Shown: one piece after another, positions 18,355 to 26,988 of the stretch
Layout of the letters: each line of letters starts with the position of its first letter
How positions within the stretch are numbered: position 1 is the stretch's first letter
DNA from: Wenyingzhuangia aestuarii
GTDB lineage: Bacteria > Bacteroidota > Bacteroidia > Flavobacteriales > Flavobacteriaceae
Assembly: GCF_011927765.1 (NCBI RefSeq)
Contig: NZ_JAATJG010000003.1
Span: 186,001-250,000, forward strand
Reading direction: 5' to 3'
DNA: 64,000 nucleotides
Made by a program: the position numbers and the translations under genes
The notes under the pieces: generated by a model
What the model was told of the DNA's origin: nothing
Database searches by the model: none
The model's input: the letters and a program-made list of their open reading frames with translations, nothing else

Positions 18355-19032
18355 ATGATTATTTCTAACTACATATATAAGTTCTTTAAAAAAATATTTT
18401 TATTTTCACTTTTTTGTGTGGCCTCTGTAAATGCACAACAACTACAAAGAATAGGTTTTGTTGATATAGAGTATGTTTTAGAAAAAATACCATCCTATGC
18501 AGAAGCACAGAAAAAATTAAATAACGAAACAACTACATGGAAAACAAATTTAGATAAGATGTATCTAAAGCTAGATACCATGCAAAAGGAATTTTTAAAC
18601 GAAAAACCGTTATTAACAGAAGATTTAATTAAAGAACGTGAAACTGAAATTAAAGCATACGAAAATGAGATTACTAAAGCAGAAAACACCTACTTTGGTG
18701 TAGAGGGTAAACTTTTTGAACTAAGAAAACAATTAGTTACTCCGTATCAAGATTTAGTATACAATGCAGTACAAACAATTGCTAAACTTCGTAAATATGA
18801 CATGATTTTTGAAAAATCTTCATCAATTGTTATGTTATATACAAATAACAATTACGATATTAGCGAACTAGTTTTAAGATATATTCAGAAATCTGAAAAA
18901 GAAATAGAACAAGAAGAAGCAGCTATTAAAAGAGAAGAAGCAAGAATAGCTAGAGAGAAAAGAATACAAGATCAAAGAAAAAAACGAGAAGAGGCTCTTA
19001 AAAAGAGGGAAGAAGAACGTAAAAAACGATAA
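18355..19032 (+). CDS. OmpH/Skp-family periplasmic chaperone (first copy)
   Basis: Skp-like chaperone of 225 aa for unfolded outer-membrane proteins. The signal peptide is MIISNYIYKFFKKIFLFSLF with cleavage near VNA-QQ, followed by the family start RIGFVDIEYVLEKIPSY and long coiled-coil helices. The C-terminus is an unusually long charged tail of Arg/Lys/Glu repeats (about residues 185-225). ATG at 18355 is chosen because an upstream TTG at 18307 overlaps bamA and would precede the signal peptide. It is 11 bp after bamA. Confidence 0.9.
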   Translation: MIISNYIYKFFKKIFLFSLFCVASVNAQQLQRIGFVDIEYVLEKIPSYAEAQKKLNNETTTWKTNLDKMYLKLDTMQKEFLNEKPLLTEDLIKERETEIKAYENEITKAENTYFGVEGKLFELRKQLVTPYQDLVYNAVQTIAKLRKYDMIFEKSSSIVMLYTNNNYDISELVLRYIQKSEKEIEQEEAAIKREEARIAREKRIQDQRKKREEALKKREEERKKR

Positions 19033-19044
19033 ACAAATAACCAA

Positions 19045-19548
19045 ATGAAAACAGTAAAAACTACATTATTAATTGCAATTATAGCTTTAGGGTTCACTCA
19101 CTTTACACAAGCACAAAAAATTGCTCACATTAACCTAGACGAAGTTGTTGCATCTATGCCAGAAGCTAAATCAATGCAAGCGGATATGGAAAAACTAGGT
19201 AAAACTTATGAGTCTGAAATTAAAGCTGCATCAACTGCTTTAAAAGCAAAATTTGATAGATATACTGCAGAAGAGAAATCTAAAACTCCAGAAGAAAATC
19301 AAAAAAGAGCTGTTGAAGTTCAACAAGAACAAGGTAAAATTGGTCAGTTACAACAAGCTGCTCAACAAGAATTACAAAAGAAACAAAACGAATTGTTAGA
19401 GCCAATTATTGAAAAAGCTCAAAACGCAATTAAAGCATACGCAAAAGAAAAAGGTATTCAGTATGTATTAGATGCTAGAACAATTATTTATGCAGAAGGT
19501 GGTGAAGATATTTCTTCAGCAATTAAAACAAAATTAGGAGTTAAATAG
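19045..19548 (+). CDS. OmpH/Skp-family periplasmic chaperone (second copy)
   Basis: A 167-aa Skp-like protein with signal peptide ending at THFTQA-Q, then KIAHINLDEVVASMPEAKSM and a Gln/Lys/Glu-rich coiled coil, and the C-terminal strand region IQYVLDARTIIYAEGGEDIS. It lies 12 bp after the first copy and shares the order seen across Flavobacteriia. It lacks the charged tail of its neighbour. Confidence 0.93.
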   Translation: MKTVKTTLLIAIIALGFTHFTQAQKIAHINLDEVVASMPEAKSMQADMEKLGKTYESEIKAASTALKAKFDRYTAEEKSKTPEENQKRAVEVQQEQGKIGQLQQAAQQELQKKQNELLEPIIEKAQNAIKAYAKEKGIQYVLDARTIIYAEGGEDISSAIKTKLGVK

Positions 19549-19571
19549 TTTTACCAAACTTTAAACTTATC

Positions 19572-19608
19572 AAAGCGCTATCATTATTAAATGATAGCGC
19601 TTTTGTTT
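19572..19608 (+). terminator. Terminator of the bamA-ompH cluster
   Basis: AAAGCGCTATCATT pairs with AATGATAGCGCTTT (14 bp, loop ATTA), followed by TGTTTTA. Confidence 0.8.
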
Positions 19609-19681
19609 TATAAAAAATAATATCAAAACTGATTCTATAGCTTCTTTTTTTTATCGAGATTTGTAAAAGAGATTAAAAAAG

Positions 19682-20467
19682 ATGAGCAACAACCCTATTG
19701 GTGTATTTGATTCTGGTGTAGGAGGCACTTCTATTTGGAAAGAAATTATCCAAAGGTTACCCTATGAAAACACCATTTATTTAGCAGATAGCAAAAATGC
19801 TCCTTATGGACAAAAATCAAAACAAGAAATAATAGACATCTGCATAAAAAACACAGAAATACTTATTTCTAGGGGAGCCAAAATTATTGTAATTGCTTGC
19901 AACACTGCCACCACCAATGCTATTGATGTACTTAGAACAAAATACAACATTCCTTTTATTGGTATAGAACCCGCTATAAAACCAGCAGCCTTAGCAACTA
20001 AAACTAAAGCCATAGGAATTTTAGCAACCAAAGGAACTTTAAGTAGTGATTTGTTTCATAAAACTACCAATCAATTTGCCTCAAACATATTGGTTATAGA
20101 ACAAGAAGGAACAGGCTTAGTCCCTTTAATTGAGCAAAACAAAATGGATAGTTTAGAAATGAAAACTTTGTTAAAACAATTTCTAAATCCTATGATCCAA
20201 AAAAACATAGACCATCTAGTCCTAGGATGCTCTCATTATCCATATTTAATTCCTCAAATAAGAACACTAGTAGGAAACAATGTGCATATTATAGATTCTG
20301 GATTTGCAGTTGCCAAACAAACCGAAAAAGTTCTTGCAGAACTTCAACTACTAAACAATAATACAAAGGCTGGCAAACACTACTTAATGAGTAATAGCAA
20401 CACTCAAACATTGGCTACATTAACTAACGGAATAAAAGAAACTACGGTTGAATATATTCCTTTTTAA
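19682..20467 (+). CDS. murI: Glutamate racemase
   Basis: Makes D-glutamate for peptidoglycan. The 261-aa protein shows FDSGVGGTSIWKEI at the N-terminus, the first catalytic cysteine in ACNTATTNA, and the second in LGCSHYPYL. It has its own leader after the preceding terminator. Confidence 0.96.
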   Translation: MSNNPIGVFDSGVGGTSIWKEIIQRLPYENTIYLADSKNAPYGQKSKQEIIDICIKNTEILISRGAKIIVIACNTATTNAIDVLRTKYNIPFIGIEPAIKPAALATKTKAIGILATKGTLSSDLFHKTTNQFASNILVIEQEGTGLVPLIEQNKMDSLEMKTLLKQFLNPMIQKNIDHLVLGCSHYPYLIPQIRTLVGNNVHIIDSGFAVAKQTEKVLAELQLLNNNTKAGKHYLMSNSNTQTLATLTNGIKETTVEYIPF

Positions 20468-20559
20468 GCAAGAGTCAATATTTAGCTAATTATTGTTAAT
20501 AGTGTACTTATTTTAACTTGCTTATTCTCGTATTTTTAAAAGTTCAATACATTTTAAAT

Positions 20560-21912
20560 ATGAAGAAATTAATCGCTGTTTTTATTTTCACCTTTATACT
20601 ATCTTGCTCTGCTACCAACGAACCTTTAGCAAGTTCAAAAAAAGTTAATGATCTTACAGAATTACAAAAAAACCAAACACTTGTAAATTCAGGAAACGTA
20701 TCAGACTTAAACAACTATCCATCTAAACCCTATACCAAAGAAGGAGCTGGCTACCAAGGAACAGATTTTAAAAACTTACCTAAAGAAAGAGTTATTACAT
20801 TTACTCATCGTAATCAACAAAATGTTACCAAAGAGCTAAACAACATAATTACAGATTTACATAACATTGGAGGTGGAATTATCTACATCACCAAAGGGAA
20901 TTACACTATTAAAGAAGTTACTTTAAAATCTAACATACACATTATAATAAATAGTAACGTTACCTTTCAAATGGATCATTCTAAAAGAGGTAAAAACTTT
21001 TTATTTAATGTAGGAATGAAAGAAAATCAACCCTTAGTAGAAAATGTAAAAATTATAGGCTTAGGTGATGTTACTTCTAGACCTAAATTAATTTTAGACA
21101 AACCCAAAAACACCTTTTACAGAGCCATAGCTTTAGGATATGCTAAAAACGTATTGATAGAAAATTTAACTATTCAAGACAATTTGACCAAGGGAGCAGC
21201 CATTGCTTTAAATCCTGTAAAAATTGATGATAACAATGCCAACATTCCAGAAAACATAACCATTACCAATGTAGAATTAACAGGAGGTTCTATTGGTTAC
21301 GGATTGGCTCAGACTAATGTGGGAAAAAATATTTTATTAAAAAACTTGTCTTGCCAAGGTGGAATGACTTGTAGAATTGAAGCTCACACAGGTAGACAAT
21401 ACAATTTAGGAGTTGATAATATTGTAATTTCCAATGTAGCTAGTATTAACGGAAAAGCTGCTGTACTACTACAACCACACTCAGTTCTTAACGGACGTAT
21501 TTTAGTAGATGGTGCCAAATCTGAAGGAAGTACATGGACTTTATTCCTAAAAGAAGGGTTTGTAGGTAAAGATTCTAAAAGAAGAGCCAAAGGTGTTTTT
21601 GCTCCCACCTCTTCTTTTAAAAACATTAGTCTACACGCTACAGATCATACAGCAACCCTATCTTATAAAAACTTTAAATTAGTTCCAGAAGATTTACATG
21701 CTTTTTATAAAACTCCAGACTTTACACCTATAACAGAAGATGCTAATTATGCTGTAACCAATGGTGTTTATGCTAATGAAAGTGCTGTAAAAGGAGCAAG
21801 TGTTGCTGCTATTTATACAGATGCAACCTATCCGTTACAACTACCCAAAGAGAATGAAATTCTAATTACAGGTAAAACAAAACACCGATTAAAAATTATA
21901 GACAACAAATAA
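20560..21912 (+). CDS. Lipoprotein beta-helix enzyme, GH82 (iota-carrageenase)-like
   Basis: A 450-aa surface or periplasmic lipoprotein with lipobox LSC (IFTFILSCSA). After a linker come GAGYQGTDFKNLPKERVITFT and a right-handed beta-helix with repeats such as VKIIGLGDVT and ITITNVELTGG. The arrangement GYGLAQ, then 23 residues on CRIEAH, then LLQPH is what I recall for GH82 iota-carrageenases (Gln222, Glu245 and His281 of the Alteromonas enzyme). The residue two after the Glu, Asp247 in that enzyme, is His here. The assignment rests on memory of the family and may extend only to the broader pectate-lyase-like fold. ATG at 20560 starts the signal peptide. It is not in a polysaccharide locus. 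Confidence 0.6.
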   Translation: MKKLIAVFIFTFILSCSATNEPLASSKKVNDLTELQKNQTLVNSGNVSDLNNYPSKPYTKEGAGYQGTDFKNLPKERVITFTHRNQQNVTKELNNIITDLHNIGGGIIYITKGNYTIKEVTLKSNIHIIINSNVTFQMDHSKRGKNFLFNVGMKENQPLVENVKIIGLGDVTSRPKLILDKPKNTFYRAIALGYAKNVLIENLTIQDNLTKGAAIALNPVKIDDNNANIPENITITNVELTGGSIGYGLAQTNVGKNILLKNLSCQGGMTCRIEAHTGRQYNLGVDNIVISNVASINGKAAVLLQPHSVLNGRILVDGAKSEGSTWTLFLKEGFVGKDSKRRAKGVFAPTSSFKNISLHATDHTATLSYKNFKLVPEDLHAFYKTPDFTPITEDANYAVTNGVYANESAVKGASVAAIYTDATYPLQLPKENEILITGKTKHRLKIIDNK

Positions 21913-21913
21913 C

Positions 21914-21950
21914 AAAACATAGGCTCCAATAAATTGGAGCCTATGTTTTA
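21914..21950. terminator. Bidirectional terminator
   Basis: AAAACATAGGCTCCAAT pairs with ATTGGAGCCTATGTTTT across a 3-nt centre. It overlaps the stop codon of the minus-strand carbonic anhydrase-like gene and serves both converging genes. Confidence 0.85.
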
Positions 21951-22460
21951 TTCCTTATACCAACCTGAATATTTTACATAAGCATCCGCAATTCTATTTA
22001 CTTCGCCTTTTAAAAGTTCTTCACTAAGATCTTTTATTTTTTTTGCCGGAGTTCCTGCATACACACTTCCAGACTTTACAATAGTCCCCTTAGTTACAAC
22101 TGCTCCAGCAGCAATAATACTATTAGACTCCAACACACAATCATCCATTACAATGGCTCCCATTCCTACAAGAACATTGTCGTGAATAGTACATCCATGT
22201 ACAATTGCATTGTGTCCCACAGAAACAGAGTTTCCAATAGTAGTTGGCGATTTTTTATACGTAGCATGTACTACAGCACCATCTTGAATATTCACCTTGT
22301 TTCCCATTGTAATACGATGTACATCTCCTCTAATAACCGCATTGTACCAAACACTACAATCATCTCCCATAGACACCTCTCCTATTACCACACAATTCTC
22401 CGCTAAAAAACAATTTTCCCCAAACTGAGGTTTATTTCCATTTAATTCTTTGATAATCAT
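21948..22460 (-). CDS. Gamma-carbonic anhydrase-like hexapeptide-repeat protein
   Basis: A 170-aa left-handed beta-helix protein of the gamma-carbonic anhydrase/YrdA family. Hexapeptide turns run through most of its length. The three zinc-ligand histidines are in place, in AVVHATYKK and VGHNAIVHG. Physiological activity in this branch is uncertain. It ends with an alpha helix (EELLKGEVNRIADAYVKYS) typical of the family. Confidence 0.9.
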   Translation of the reverse strand: MIIKELNGNKPQFGENCFLAENCVVIGEVSMGDDCSVWYNAVIRGDVHRITMGNKVNIQDGAVVHATYKKSPTTIGNSVSVGHNAIVHGCTIHDNVLVGMGAIVMDDCVLESNSIIAAGAVVTKGTIVKSGSVYAGTPAKKIKDLSEELLKGEVNRIADAYVKYSGWYKE

Positions 22461-22516
22461 CTTTAAAAGTTTTAATCAAAAGTAAATAATTGTAATATTG
22501 TAAAAAACAATATCTA

Positions 22517-22924
22517 GTGTCAATTCCAAATCATCAAACAATAATTGCTGTAGACTTTGATGGTACCATTGTAAAAGATGAGTATCCTAAAATTGGTCCT
22601 CCACAACTTTTTGCTTTTTCTACACTTAGAAAAATGCAAGAAAGAGGATATAGATTGATTCTATGGACTTTAAGAGACGGAAAAAAACTTGATGAAGCAG
22701 TAGCTTACTGTAAAGAAAACGGTGTTGAATTTTATGCTGTAAACAAAAATTATCCTGAAGAAATTGTAGACAATAACAGTATTCGTAAACTCCATGCTGA
22801 TTTGTTTATTGATGATAGAAATATTGGCGGTTTTCTTGGATGGGGAAAAATTCATCAACTCCTTTTTAGCGAAGATGCAATTGAAGAACCAAAGAAGAAA
22901 GGATTCTTCGGTTTCTTTAAATAA
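22517..22924 (+). CDS. HAD-family hydrolase (BT0820-like)
   Basis: A small HAD-superfamily protein of 135 aa. Motif I is AVDFDGTIV, motif II RLILWTLRDG, and the acidic motif near the C-terminus FIDDRNIGG. It lacks a large cap domain, like the Bacteroides BT0820-type phosphatases. The substrate is unknown. The start codon is GTG at 22517; no in-frame ATG occurs before motif I. It is 31 bp upstream of map but a promoter element lies between them. Confidence 0.85.
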   Translation: MSIPNHQTIIAVDFDGTIVKDEYPKIGPPQLFAFSTLRKMQERGYRLILWTLRDGKKLDEAVAYCKENGVEFYAVNKNYPEEIVDNNSIRKLHADLFIDDRNIGGFLGWGKIHQLLFSEDAIEEPKKKGFFGFFK

Positions 22925-22928
22925 ATAC

Positions 22929-22936
22929 TATCTTTG
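22929..22936 (+). promoter_or_regulatory. Promoter -7 element of map
   Basis: TATCTTTG matches TAnnTTTG, 19 bp upstream of the map ATG. Confidence 0.6.
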
Positions 22937-22955
22937 CAATCCATAAAACAGGATT

Positions 22956-23774
22956 ATGATTACCATTAAAACTCGTGAAGAAATAGAATTAATGCGTGAA
23001 AGTGCGCTAATTGTTTCTAAAACCTTAGGAATGCTTGCCAAAGAAGTAAAACCTGGAGTAACTACTCTAGCGTTAGACAAAATGGCCGAAACTTTTATTA
23101 GAGATCACGGGGCTATTCCTGGTTTTTTAGGTTTGTACGATTTTCCGAATACTTTATGCATGAGTCCTAACGAACAAGTTGTTCATGGAATTCCAAATAA
23201 ACAACCTTTACAAGAAGGAGATATTATTTCTATTGACTGTGGTGCTTTAAAAAATGGATTTTACGGAGATCATGCCTATACTTTTGAAGTAGGTGAAGTT
23301 GCTCCAGAAGTAAAACAACTATTAGAAATTACCAAACAAAGTTTATACGTAGGAATTGAGCAATTTAAAGCTGGTAACCGTGTAGGTGATGTTGGATATG
23401 CTATTCAAAAATTTACCGAAGATCACGGATACGGTGTCGTTAGAGAATTGGTAGGACACGGTTTAGGTAAAGAAATGCACGAAGATCCACAAATGCCAAA
23501 CTACGGAAAACGTGGTAGAGGTAAAAAATTTGTAGACGGAATGGTAGTAGCTCTTGAACCTATGACCAACATGGGAACTAAAGATATTGTACAATTAAAT
23601 GATGGTTGGACTATTTTAACCAAAGACAACAAACCATCTGCTCACTTTGAACATGATATTGCCATTATTAATGGGAAACCTGAAATTTTATCAACATTTA
23701 AATACGTAAACGATGCTTTAGGAATTGTTACTGATGTTGAAGATAAATTTAGAATAACACCTTATGGTGCTTAA
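22956..23774 (+). CDS. map: Type I methionine aminopeptidase
   Basis: Removes the N-terminal methionine of new proteins. The 272-aa pita-bread-fold enzyme shows the five metal ligands in context: Asp in SIDCGA, Asp in FYGDHAYTF, His in VGHGLGKEMHE, Glu in VALEPM and Glu in HFEHDIAI. It is directly followed by a methyltransferase gene (stop TAA, then ATG). Confidence 0.96.
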   Translation: MITIKTREEIELMRESALIVSKTLGMLAKEVKPGVTTLALDKMAETFIRDHGAIPGFLGLYDFPNTLCMSPNEQVVHGIPNKQPLQEGDIISIDCGALKNGFYGDHAYTFEVGEVAPEVKQLLEITKQSLYVGIEQFKAGNRVGDVGYAIQKFTEDHGYGVVRELVGHGLGKEMHEDPQMPNYGKRGRGKKFVDGMVVALEPMTNMGTKDIVQLNDGWTILTKDNKPSAHFEHDIAIINGKPEILSTFKYVNDALGIVTDVEDKFRITPYGA

Positions 23775-24542
23775 ATGGGCTTGTTTAAAACTATATTAAA
23801 CGTAATTCCAAGACCTTGGTTAATTAAGGCTAGCTATGCAGCTAAGCCTTTTTTAAATTTATACTATAAAGGAAGTAATTATACAGACCCTATTAACGGA
23901 AAATCGTATCGTAAATTTTTACCTTATGGTTATGAGCATCAGCGTGAAAACGTATTGGCTCCCGGAACATTGTCTTTAGAAAGACATAGATTGTTGTGGT
24001 TATATCTTACTAATCACTCTGATTTTTTTAAACAACCTAAAAAAGTATTACACGTTGCTCCTGAACAATGTTTTTACAAACTTTTTAGAAATCAAAAAAA
24101 CCTAGAGTACACTACTACTGATTTGTTTTCTCCCTTAGCAGATGTAAAAGCAGATATTTGTGATTTACCTTTTGCTGATAATTCTTACGATGTTATTTTC
24201 TGTAATCATGTTTTAGAACACATTACTGATGATACTAAAGCAATGAATGAATTGTTTAGAGTTTTAAAACCAGGAGGATGGGGAATATTTCAAATTCCTC
24301 AAGACGTAACCAAAGCAGACACCTACGAAGACTTTACTATTACAGATCCTAAAGAAAGACAAAAACACTTTGGTCAATATGATCATGTAAGAATTTATGG
24401 GTTAGATTATTTTAAAAGATTAGAAAATGTAGGTTTTCAAGTACATCAATTTAAAACAACCGAACACTTTTCATCAGCAGCTATTAAAAAATACGCTTTA
24501 ATGAAAAATGAAATTCTTCCCGTTTGTGCTAAGCCTTTCTAG
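23775..24542 (+). CDS. Class I SAM-dependent methyltransferase
   Basis: A 255-aa methyltransferase with the Rossmann core in the middle: motif I region VLHVAPEQCFYK, the acidic loop YTTTDLFSPLADVKADICDLPF, and motif IV/post motifs DVIFCNHVLEHITDD and RVLKPGGWGIFQIP. The unusual glycine-poor motif I (VAPE) is typical of this Bacteroidota branch. The substrate is unknown. It starts immediately after the map stop codon, so the two are co-transcribed. Confidence 0.88.
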   Translation: MGLFKTILNVIPRPWLIKASYAAKPFLNLYYKGSNYTDPINGKSYRKFLPYGYEHQRENVLAPGTLSLERHRLLWLYLTNHSDFFKQPKKVLHVAPEQCFYKLFRNQKNLEYTTTDLFSPLADVKADICDLPFADNSYDVIFCNHVLEHITDDTKAMNELFRVLKPGGWGIFQIPQDVTKADTYEDFTITDPKERQKHFGQYDHVRIYGLDYFKRLENVGFQVHQFKTTEHFSSAAIKKYALMKNEILPVCAKPF

Positions 24543-24544
24543 AT

Positions 24545-25567
24545 TTAATTCTTAAACTCTAAATTTGGGCTTGCATACGTTTTTAGCTCATTATGTTCTA
24601 AATAAATAAAGAATACTTTCATTTTAGGAAATTTACTAGCTATTTCTTTTGCCTTATCAAAACCCATTGCCATAAAAGCGGTTGCATAAGCATCTACCTC
24701 TGCACAACTAACTGGAGCAATTACCGATACACTTAACAAGTCCGTTTCTGCAGGGAATCCTGTTTTTGGATTTAAAGTGTGTGCAATTTTTTTACCAGTT
24801 GCCTCATCTATCCTAAATTTTCTGTAATTCCCAGAAGTAGCAATAGCTTCATTTGTTAAATGTGTAATCTTTTGTAAACTTCTAGTTCCATCAAAATTAG
24901 GTTCCTCTATTCCTACAGACCAATCATCTCCTTTCGCATTTTTACCTCTAGCTCTAATTTCTCCACCAATTTCCACCAAGTAATCTGTAATATGCTTACT
25001 TTCTAAAAACAAACCAACTACATCTACTCCATATCCCTTAGCAATGGCATTAAAATCTAAATAAACATCCGAATTTGTTTTGGTAATTGTACTAGCTAAT
25101 AAAGTAATTTTATCAAATCCAACATATTGCATTAAACTATCTACTTGGTAATTTGTAGGTTGTTTGTCTATTTTAATAGGACCAAACCCCCAAGCGTTTA
25201 CCATTTTACCCACAGTGGGGTCAAAATACCCATTTGTTTGTTGATAAACTTCTTTGGCTAGCAAAAAAACGTTCTTAAAATGATGATCTACCTCTGCATT
25301 TAGTAGACCTTGGTTGATTTTACTAATTTTTGAGTCTGCATGATAGGTAGATAAAGAATTATTTATGGTTTTAAACAAAGAGTCTATACTTTGGCCTAAA
25401 TTTTGATTATTATTATCTGAGTATTTAATATGGAAGGTGGTTCCGAAGACATTTCCTTGAAGTTTTAAATACTCAGCCTGTTTTTGTTCACAACTAATAA
25501 TGGAAAAAAAAATACATATTCTAAACAAATGTGTTTTTAATAGTTTAAAAGAATTAGTTACGTGCAT
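24545..25567 (-). CDS. apbE: FAD:protein FMN transferase (ApbE)
   Basis: Attaches FMN covalently to target flavoproteins such as Nqr/Rnf subunits outside the cytoplasmic membrane. The 340-aa lipoprotein has lipobox IISC, FGTTFHIKY, the segment SKISKINQG, NAWGFGP, the nucleotide-binding DFNAIAKGYGVD, YLVEIGGEIRARG and HTLNPKTGFP, and the metal-binding CAEVDAYATAFMAMG. It is an orphan here, without an Nqr operon in the window. It converges on the methyltransferase gene with 2 bp between stops. Confidence 0.93.
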   Translation of the reverse strand: MHVTNSFKLLKTHLFRICIFFSIISCEQKQAEYLKLQGNVFGTTFHIKYSDNNNQNLGQSIDSLFKTINNSLSTYHADSKISKINQGLLNAEVDHHFKNVFLLAKEVYQQTNGYFDPTVGKMVNAWGFGPIKIDKQPTNYQVDSLMQYVGFDKITLLASTITKTNSDVYLDFNAIAKGYGVDVVGLFLESKHITDYLVEIGGEIRARGKNAKGDDWSVGIEEPNFDGTRSLQKITHLTNEAIATSGNYRKFRIDEATGKKIAHTLNPKTGFPAETDLLSVSVIAPVSCAEVDAYATAFMAMGFDKAKEIASKFPKMKVFFIYLEHNELKTYASPNLEFKN

Positions 25568-25595
25568 ATAAAATAGGTTTTTAATAGAAAGTTAT

Positions 25596-25603
25596 TATAT
25601 TTG
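25596..25603 (+). promoter_or_regulatory. Promoter -7 element of the ompA-like gene
   Basis: TATATTTG matches TAnnTTTG, 27 bp upstream of the ATG at 25631. Confidence 0.6.
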
Positions 25604-25609
25604 TTTAAA

Positions 25610-25617
25610 CAAAAATA
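25610..25617 (-). promoter_or_regulatory. Promoter -7 element of apbE
   Basis: The minus strand reads TATTTTTG. It lies 6 bp from the plus-strand element of the ompA-like gene, so the two divergent promoters overlap face to face. Confidence 0.55.
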
Positions 25618-25630
25618 CAATTTATAGACC

Positions 25631-26479
25631 ATGAAAAAAGTTTTGATATTAATCGTTTCAGTTTCTTTAGTTGCAACATCATGTGTATCTAAGAAAAAGT
25701 ATACTGATTTACAAGCTGAACAAGCTGCATTACAAGACAAATTAGCTACTTCTCAAAAAGATTTATCTACATCTAAAGTAGATTTAGGGAAAGCTGACAA
25801 CCAAATCAGTTCTTTAGAAGACAGAATTAAATTCTTAGAAAAAGGAAATGAAAAATATTTAGAGAATGTTGATAACTTAATCGCAGTATCTAAATCAGCT
25901 ACTGAGAACATGAGAGAAACATTATCTCAGTTACAAAAGAAAGATGACTACATCAAGTACATCAAAGAAGCTAACTCTAAGAAAGATTCAATCAACTTAG
26001 CTGTTGCTTTCAACTTAAAGAAAATTTTACCTAACGGTTTAAATGACGAAGACATTTCTGTTAACATCGAAGGAACTAAAGTATTTATCTCTATTTCTGA
26101 TAAATTATTATTTAACTCTGGATCTTACAGAATTTCTAAGAGAGCTGAAGCTATCTTAAAGAAAGTTGGTACTGTTGTTAACGAATACCCTAACATGGAT
26201 GTTATGGTTGAAGGACACACTGATGACAAGTTAGTTAAAGAAGGTGCTGCTATTAAAGATAACTGGGACTTATCTGTACAACGTTCTGCTGCTGTAGTTC
26301 GTGAGTTACAAACTAAGTACGATGTTTTACCATCTAGATTAATTGCTGCTGGTAGATCTCAATACGCTCCTGTTGCAGAAAACACTACTGCTGCTAACAG
26401 ATCTAAAAACAGAAGAACAAAAATTATCATCATGCCTAAGTTAGATGAGTTCTTTGAATTATTAGATTCAGAAAAATAA
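25631..26479 (+). CDS. OmpA-family lipoprotein
   Basis: An abundant-looking envelope lipoprotein of 282 aa. The lipobox is ATSC, followed by a coiled coil (about 25-115) and a C-terminal OmpA domain that binds peptidoglycan: FNSGSYRISKRAEAILKKV, the MVEGHTDD motif, and AGRSQYAP with NRSKNRRTKII. Codon use differs from its neighbours, with many AAG, TTC, AAC and ATC codons, which suggests strong expression. It has a good promoter and a strong terminator, so it is monocistronic. Confidence 0.92.
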   Translation: MKKVLILIVSVSLVATSCVSKKKYTDLQAEQAALQDKLATSQKDLSTSKVDLGKADNQISSLEDRIKFLEKGNEKYLENVDNLIAVSKSATENMRETLSQLQKKDDYIKYIKEANSKKDSINLAVAFNLKKILPNGLNDEDISVNIEGTKVFISISDKLLFNSGSYRISKRAEAILKKVGTVVNEYPNMDVMVEGHTDDKLVKEGAAIKDNWDLSVQRSAAVVRELQTKYDVLPSRLIAAGRSQYAPVAENTTAANRSKNRRTKIIIMPKLDEFFELLDSEK

Positions 26480-26505
26480 GAAGTAAACATTTTTACATCA
26501 TATCA

Positions 26506-26535
26506 AAAACCTGCTTTAATTAGCAGGTTTTTTTT
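26506..26535 (+). terminator. Terminator of the ompA-like gene
   Basis: AAAACCTGCT pairs with AGCAGGTTTT around TTAATT, followed by a run of T. Confidence 0.88.
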
Positions 26536-26550
26536 GTTTATACGAAACCC

Positions 26551-26758
26551 ATGAGCACACCACCTACTAAAGAAGAAATTAAAGAAATAGCCAGTCATTT
26601 AAGGAAACCTGAAGGTACAAAAGGTATAGAGATAGCTAATATGATGAACGATGGCAATCAACCCATGAATCTTCATACACTAGCCGTAGTCAATCCACTA
26701 GCTATTGGCTGTTTTAGAAATAGGAATGGCCAATGGTTATTTTGTTAAAAGACTCTAA
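26551..26758 (+). pseudogene. Remnant of a SAM-dependent methyltransferase gene
   Basis: The first ~47 codons (MSTPPTKEEIKEIASHLRKP, then GTKGIEIANMMNDGNQPMNLHT) resemble the N-terminus of a methyltransferase family common in Flavobacteriia, in which the SAM-binding core follows directly. Here the frame runs into an unrelated tail and stops at 26748. In another frame a possible C-terminal scrap EIGMANGYFVKRL ends with TAA at 26756-26758. This fits an internal deletion of about 150 codons plus a frameshift. The region has no sign of translation as a functional enzyme. Confidence 0.55.
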
Positions 26759-26937
26759 GTTAGATTAGATACCACAAGAACAAATAAAACCTCATAATTT
26801 ACAACTTAGAACAGCTCTGGACACAAACACAACTATCAACATAACACGATGGAAAAAACAGCAATAAAAGAACATAAACAAAAACGATGGAAAAAAATTC
26901 CCAAAGAGAAAGTTAAATTCTTAAATATAGCTTACAA

Positions 26938-26970
26938 AAAAAGAGCCAACCTAAAAGGTTGACTCTTTTT
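26938..26970. terminator. Terminator between the methyltransferase remnant and asmA
   Basis: AAAAAGAGCCAACCT and AGGTTGACTCTTTTT form a stem with one mismatch and a 3-4 nt loop, with A- and T-runs on either side. It can end the minus-strand AsmA transcript. Confidence 0.7.
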
Positions 26971-26988
26971 TTACGTATACTATGTAAT

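Noticed and set aside
26849-26962. 37-codon plus-strand ORF (MEKTAIKEHKQKRWKKIPKE and on)
   Set aside because: Lys-rich low-complexity sequence that ends inside a terminator hairpin. No promoter or conserved context was seen.
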